Shown one piece after another: positions 59,881-64,000 of a DNA stretch of 64,000 nucleotides. The notes under the pieces were generated by a model, which saw only the letters and a list, made by a program, of their open reading frames with translations, did not search any database and had not been told where the DNA came from. The position numbers were made by a program, and so were the translations under genes. Position 1 is the first letter of the stretch. Every line of letters starts with the position of its first letter. Source of the stretch: Pipra filicauda (Eukaryota; Chordata; Aves; Passeriformes; Pipridae); assembly GCF_003945595.2 (NCBI RefSeq), contig NW_024104619.1, positions 248,001-312,000 of the forward strand, read 5' to 3'.

Positions 59881-62800
59881 GTCAAACCAGCTGATGGTTT
59901 ACATAAGTGATAAAGATCCAATTTTCCAGTAACCTGAAATGCCTTATACACATTCTCTAACTTTGAAAGATAAAAAAAGAATGAGAATTGTCTGAAGAAT
60001 AGAAAAACCCACCAAGATTGTATTGCTTTCTTTTAGTAAGCAGGCTGAATTATGTGAACATGAAGGTGGGGAGAAAGGATATGTACTGAAAGAAAAAAGT
60101 ATATATTGTTGCATCTTTTATAAAAACAGAAGGAGAGATCTTCAATTTGTAAAGAAATGCACTTATATTCTGAACACACTTTGATCAATCTTATTGAAAA
60201 ATATGTCTGATCATATCCAAAGCAGACACAGTAGAAGGAAAAGTATAATGAAAAGCTTGCCATACATGCATATAGATTGGAGACACAATAAAAACCCTCA
60301 AGTACTGGGAATATTTCAGTGTGTAGGATAATAAAAAGGGTTTACACATCAATATCTTAACTATGTTTTATATTTTTTTGTTGGACAGAGAGGAAGATAA
60401 TCATAATGAAAAAGAAAGAAACACAAACAAAAAAACCAGACTAAAATATATGATGATAACAGTGACTCTAGGAAAAAACAGTCATAAGTAATTTTGTTTT
60501 AGTTTGTTTAATATGCAAAGAAATTCTGTGATGCAGCAGAATTGCACACACACACAGAAAAGAAGTGCTAACAAATCTAACCTTTGTTGTTTCATTTCAA
60601 AATATTTTTACTACTTTCCAGAGGTGACCTTTTCAAAAAATTTCAGTGGATTTTTTCTAGAAGAAAGTTTATTTTCTTTGGGCTTATGCATTTCTAAAGA
60701 GAGATAAAAAAAAAAAAGTGGTTCAAAAAAGAAAAAAAAGGATGTTATAATTTCCAGCTAATAATATTACATGTCTGTTCCTTATGATAGGACACATTTT
60801 GCTAGGAAATAAGCAGAAAGGGAGTGAAATGTAGAAAATATAAAATGAGAGTTACATTCATCCTCATCAGTGCACAATTTCAGAATTTCCTGACTTGATG
60901 TTAAAGTAATGATTTTATTTTCATTTCATCATCTTTTTGTACCAAAATTTCTGAATTAAAAAAAAAAAAAAGTAAAAAAAAAGCCAATAGAAACTCCAAA
61001 AGCAAACAAACCAAATATTAACAGCTAAGAAAATGTGACATAAGTTTAGGGGTAAGAAGTATGGTTAAGATCTTTACTACACAGCTGTGTCTTGTCAACT
61101 GCTTTGAAAATTGGTTTAAGGATTACATGAATAACAAACAAAACAAGCTTTGCAATAGTGATAGGTAAGTAATTTTTCATTTTGTAAGTAGACTAGAAAG
61201 CAGGTTTTCTCTGCCCTAGATAACAAAAAAGGATCAAAGAGTAACACAAGTCCCCTCGCTTTAGCAAAAGGAGCTGCACTACTTACTTTTTTCCACTTTA
61301 TCACCTCCTCAATCCCTTCTCATTTGAGAAATCAATTGCTGAATACACACCAAGGATTTTTATTCCTCCCTCTTCGCCACTCCTACAACCTGAGAAGATT
61401 ACTGGAAACTGTCTGTCCGGTATGGATGCCCTGGCCAGGAGATTATAAACTCTTATAACAAGGTATCATTACTCCTGTCCTAATTCACTTTGTATAAAGG
61501 AGTTACTGGTTCATTGAACCAGAAAGGACAAAGAGATTACAAAAGAAACCAATCTAATCAGTTAGAAAGAAGGAGACCTTCTTTCCAGTTTCAATTTTGA
61601 AAACCTTCATAAAACTTCAGTGAATAATATCAAGTACAGAGACAGTCCTCAATGAAATGTCTACAAGATACTGTGGTGGTGTAACAACATTTTAGAAGAG
61701 GAGGTTTAATAATACTAACTATCAGTATTATTAGTTAAAGTACTAATTTTTATGCTTTTCATTTTGTTCTTACTTTACCAAAAAACTCAGAGAGAAAATC
61801 CACATTCTTAGTTCTAGCCCTGAAGAGCATGTTGATTTTTTACATAAGATATTTAAGAAATTTAAAATAGCTGCAATTCAGAATATAAAAGACTTTTAAA
61901 AAAAACAAACAAAAAATGCAAACAAACCAACAACCAACCACCACCCCCCCTCAACCTTGCAATTGTAATTTATTAATGATACACAGGTTGAAATAGTCCC
62001 TGGTAAGAAAGAATCTAAAAAATTGTTATGATTTTTGTCTTGAGTAAGAGGAGCAAAAGTGATGGGTGGAAGACTGTAATTTTAGTGTTACTGAGTTTAG
62101 CAAACTATTTCTTAAAATTCAGGTTTACAAAAATCCTAAGAAAAAAGAAAACTTGTTTAATGACACCTGTGTGTGCAAAATCTACAGGAGACAGGTTCAG
62201 ACAACAGTTAACATATGAAAAATTACCTGTATATTTTAAAGTACTTCTACCTACTCGTTTAAACCTGTTGCCTTTTACAGTCATGAAAGTTTATTTAGAG
62301 CTTGGCAATATTAGACATCACTGGTTTCTGCTCTTATTCTCCAATCCATAGCACAGTAATATCAATCACAAGTGTAGGCTTCAAACTTAAAAAATTCTAT
62401 GTGATGTCTACTGTATAATTACCAGTGAAATCTACGTTTACATGAAGCTTTAACACTACAGCATGAAAATCAAGTCAGTTGCAGAAGAATTAAATTTCAA
62501 TTAATTTTTTATATAATACATAATAGAGTTACTCTTTACGCTTGCATGCCAAGATGCATAAGACTTTTATATGGTTGGATTATAAAGTAGCTAAAGTTGA
62601 ATTTTTATAACTGCTACATTGCTATATCATAACCATATATCTATTTAGCTATATAAAGAGAAAAATACTCTTACAGCTGATGTTTAAATCTATTTTTAAA
62701 TGTCTTTCCATTTATGTTCAGCCTCTGGACTCCCTTAACATTCCAATTTTCAGTGTCAGAACACTAAATCTTTTTTTTTCCTGAAGTCAGCTGATATAAA

Positions 62801-63077
62801 AATAAGAAGAAAATTGAATCCTCACATTGCTGTTATCAGCATAGAAAGTAGAGGAATTATTTCAGTATGGAATTCTCTTACTTGGATTGTTTGGCATTAC
62901 TTACCCCACTAATAGAGACACTTCAGAATATTCCTGATAGCTTGTGAAGAGCAGATGCCAGACAATTTTTTGAAGTGAACAACAGTACAAAACAGCCATA
63001 TCCATTGCTTAAAAAAAATTACTTTTCTTGGAAACAAGATCAGATAACCTCACAGGAAAATAAAGGCATTATTACAC
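59881..63077. other. AT-rich unique sequence, nothing recognised
   Basis: Contains a short (CA)n at about 60545-60559, A-rich runs at about 60958-60981 and the A/C-rich tract at 61896-61951. The 107-codon plus frame at 62028-62351 shows no recognisable domain and no splice-bounded structure. Confidence 0.6.
61896..61951 (+). repeat. A/C-rich low-complexity tract ending in C7
   Basis: A runs with CAAA and CCAA words, then CCACCACCCCCCC. The same composition class as 46651-46728. Confidence 0.85.
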
Positions 63078-63288
63078 CAGGGGAGGTTTAGATTAGGTAT
63101 TAGGAAAAATCTTATCACTGAAAGAGTGGTCAGAGATTGGAACAGTCTGTCCAGGGAAGTGGTGGAATCACCATCCTCAGAAGTGTTCAGGAAACACATG
63201 GATGTGGCACTTAAAGACGTGGTTTAGTGGTGACTTAAGGGGTGCACTCAGTCTTAGTGGTCTTTTCCAACCTTAACAATTCTATGAT
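63078..63288 (+). repeat. CR1 LINE fragment, 3' end
   Basis: A sense-orientation CR1: GGGAGGTTTAGATTAGGTAT, GATTGGAACAGTCTGTCCAG, GGTGGAATCACCATCCTCAG, GGATGTGGCACTTAAAGACG, and the tail GGTCTTTTCCAACCTTAACAATTCTATGATT. The first part encodes the ORF2 C-terminus in degraded form. About 210 bp, 5'-truncated. Confidence 0.94.
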
Positions 63289-64000
63289 TACAATTATTGA
63301 GGTTCATGGAGAAGCTTACACTGAATTTTGACAACTCCTATAAATACCCTTTGCTTTCAAGATCTCTTGAACATAGTGAAAACCAATCTAATAATGTGTC
63401 CTACAAAACCTGTCTTCATTTTGTAATGTGAACTCAGCCTCAAATACCTGTTCTCAAATAGTGTAACATGGTTGATTAGAACCAGAAACTGTGAATGTTT
63501 TACTTTTAAAAAACATTTTTTTTTGTATTCTGTAAATTCTAACCTTCATGTACAAATGTTCTAATTAATTCTCCCTCAGACACTCATTGAAATGAAAAAT
63601 CATACAGTCTATTGCTCTTCTAACTCAACCCATTTCCACTCAAACTGGGTGCTTTACAAAGAGAAAACATTTTTAATGGATTTTATATTATTGAATTAAA
63701 GTAACAAAAAAAAAAATCAGCACTCTACATGATATTAATTAGGCCAGCCTATGCATTTGAAGGTAATCTGTTTATTAGTGTCATTCTAACTGCTAATACT
63801 GAATTTCATAATAAATACATCAGTTAATGAAGAGGCTAAATTAAGAGCTGTGGAAAACAATCTGGGAGAAGAACAATAAAATATCTAATCATTACTATAA
63901 CCTCGAATTCTCACAGAACACTTTCACTGTTTGTTCTAGGCTTATTATCATCATGGCTAGGCTTAGCGAATGAAGATTTGAGAAGGATTCTATCCATGCT
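63289..64000. other. AT-rich unique sequence to window end
   Basis: No gene or repeat is recognised in the last 700 bp. Confidence 0.6.

Overview
This window looks like AT-rich nuclear DNA from a bird: an intergenic desert or the inside of very large introns. The evidence is the repeat content. There are thirteen dispersed CR1 LINE pieces, most ending in the bird-type 3' end (a lead-in like AAGGTCCCTTCCAACC followed by ATTCTATG/ATTCTGTG copies). There are also several LTRs of the kinds common in bird genomes: ERVL-like LTRs ending in GGGGCTAAACCACA-type sequence, and one ERVK-like LTR with 6-bp target duplications. I see no operons, no tRNA or rRNA genes, no CRISPR array and no complete protein-coding gene. 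By eye the GC content is in the mid-30s percent. Most open reading frames are short chance frames or lie inside repeats.

Layout. 0-12 kb: one CR1 at the left edge, then mostly unique AT-rich DNA, with a speculative minus-strand exon near 7.05-7.24 kb and a G/T-rich tract near 9.9 kb. 12-15 kb: a CR1, a full-length solo ERVL-like LTR and an unexplained GC-rich block. 15-29 kb: unique DNA with CR1 pieces at 20.8 and 26 kb and an unexplained GC-richer block at 22.5-23.65 kb, which holds the longest frame in the window (172 codons). 29.2-31.0 kb: an LTR split by a later CR1 insertion, followed by a 63-bp LTR that keeps both ends but has lost its interior. 31-37.5 kb: unique DNA with a speculative plus-strand coding exon at 32.83-32.97 kb. 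37.5-38.7 kb: an ERVL-like LTR with internal ~41-bp repeats, a 29-unit (TAGAA/TGGAA) array and a CR1, directly adjoining. 43-49 kb: four CR1 pieces on both strands. 49-58.9 kb: mostly unique DNA with a decayed CR1 reverse-transcriptase core at 55 kb. 59-59.9 kb: a CR1 split by a solo ERVK-like LTR. 63 kb: a final CR1 tail.

How the parts relate: nothing here forms a pathway. The readable story is insertion history. Two nested insertions give relative ages: an ERVL-like LTR older than a CR1 at 29-30 kb, and a CR1 older than an ERVK-like LTR at 59 kb. The LTR copies carry near-matching 5- or 6-bp target duplications that I could pick out by eye. The exon candidates are inference from splice signals and open frames only. 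I did not recognise any of them as a known protein, and chance matches of this kind are expected in 64 kb.
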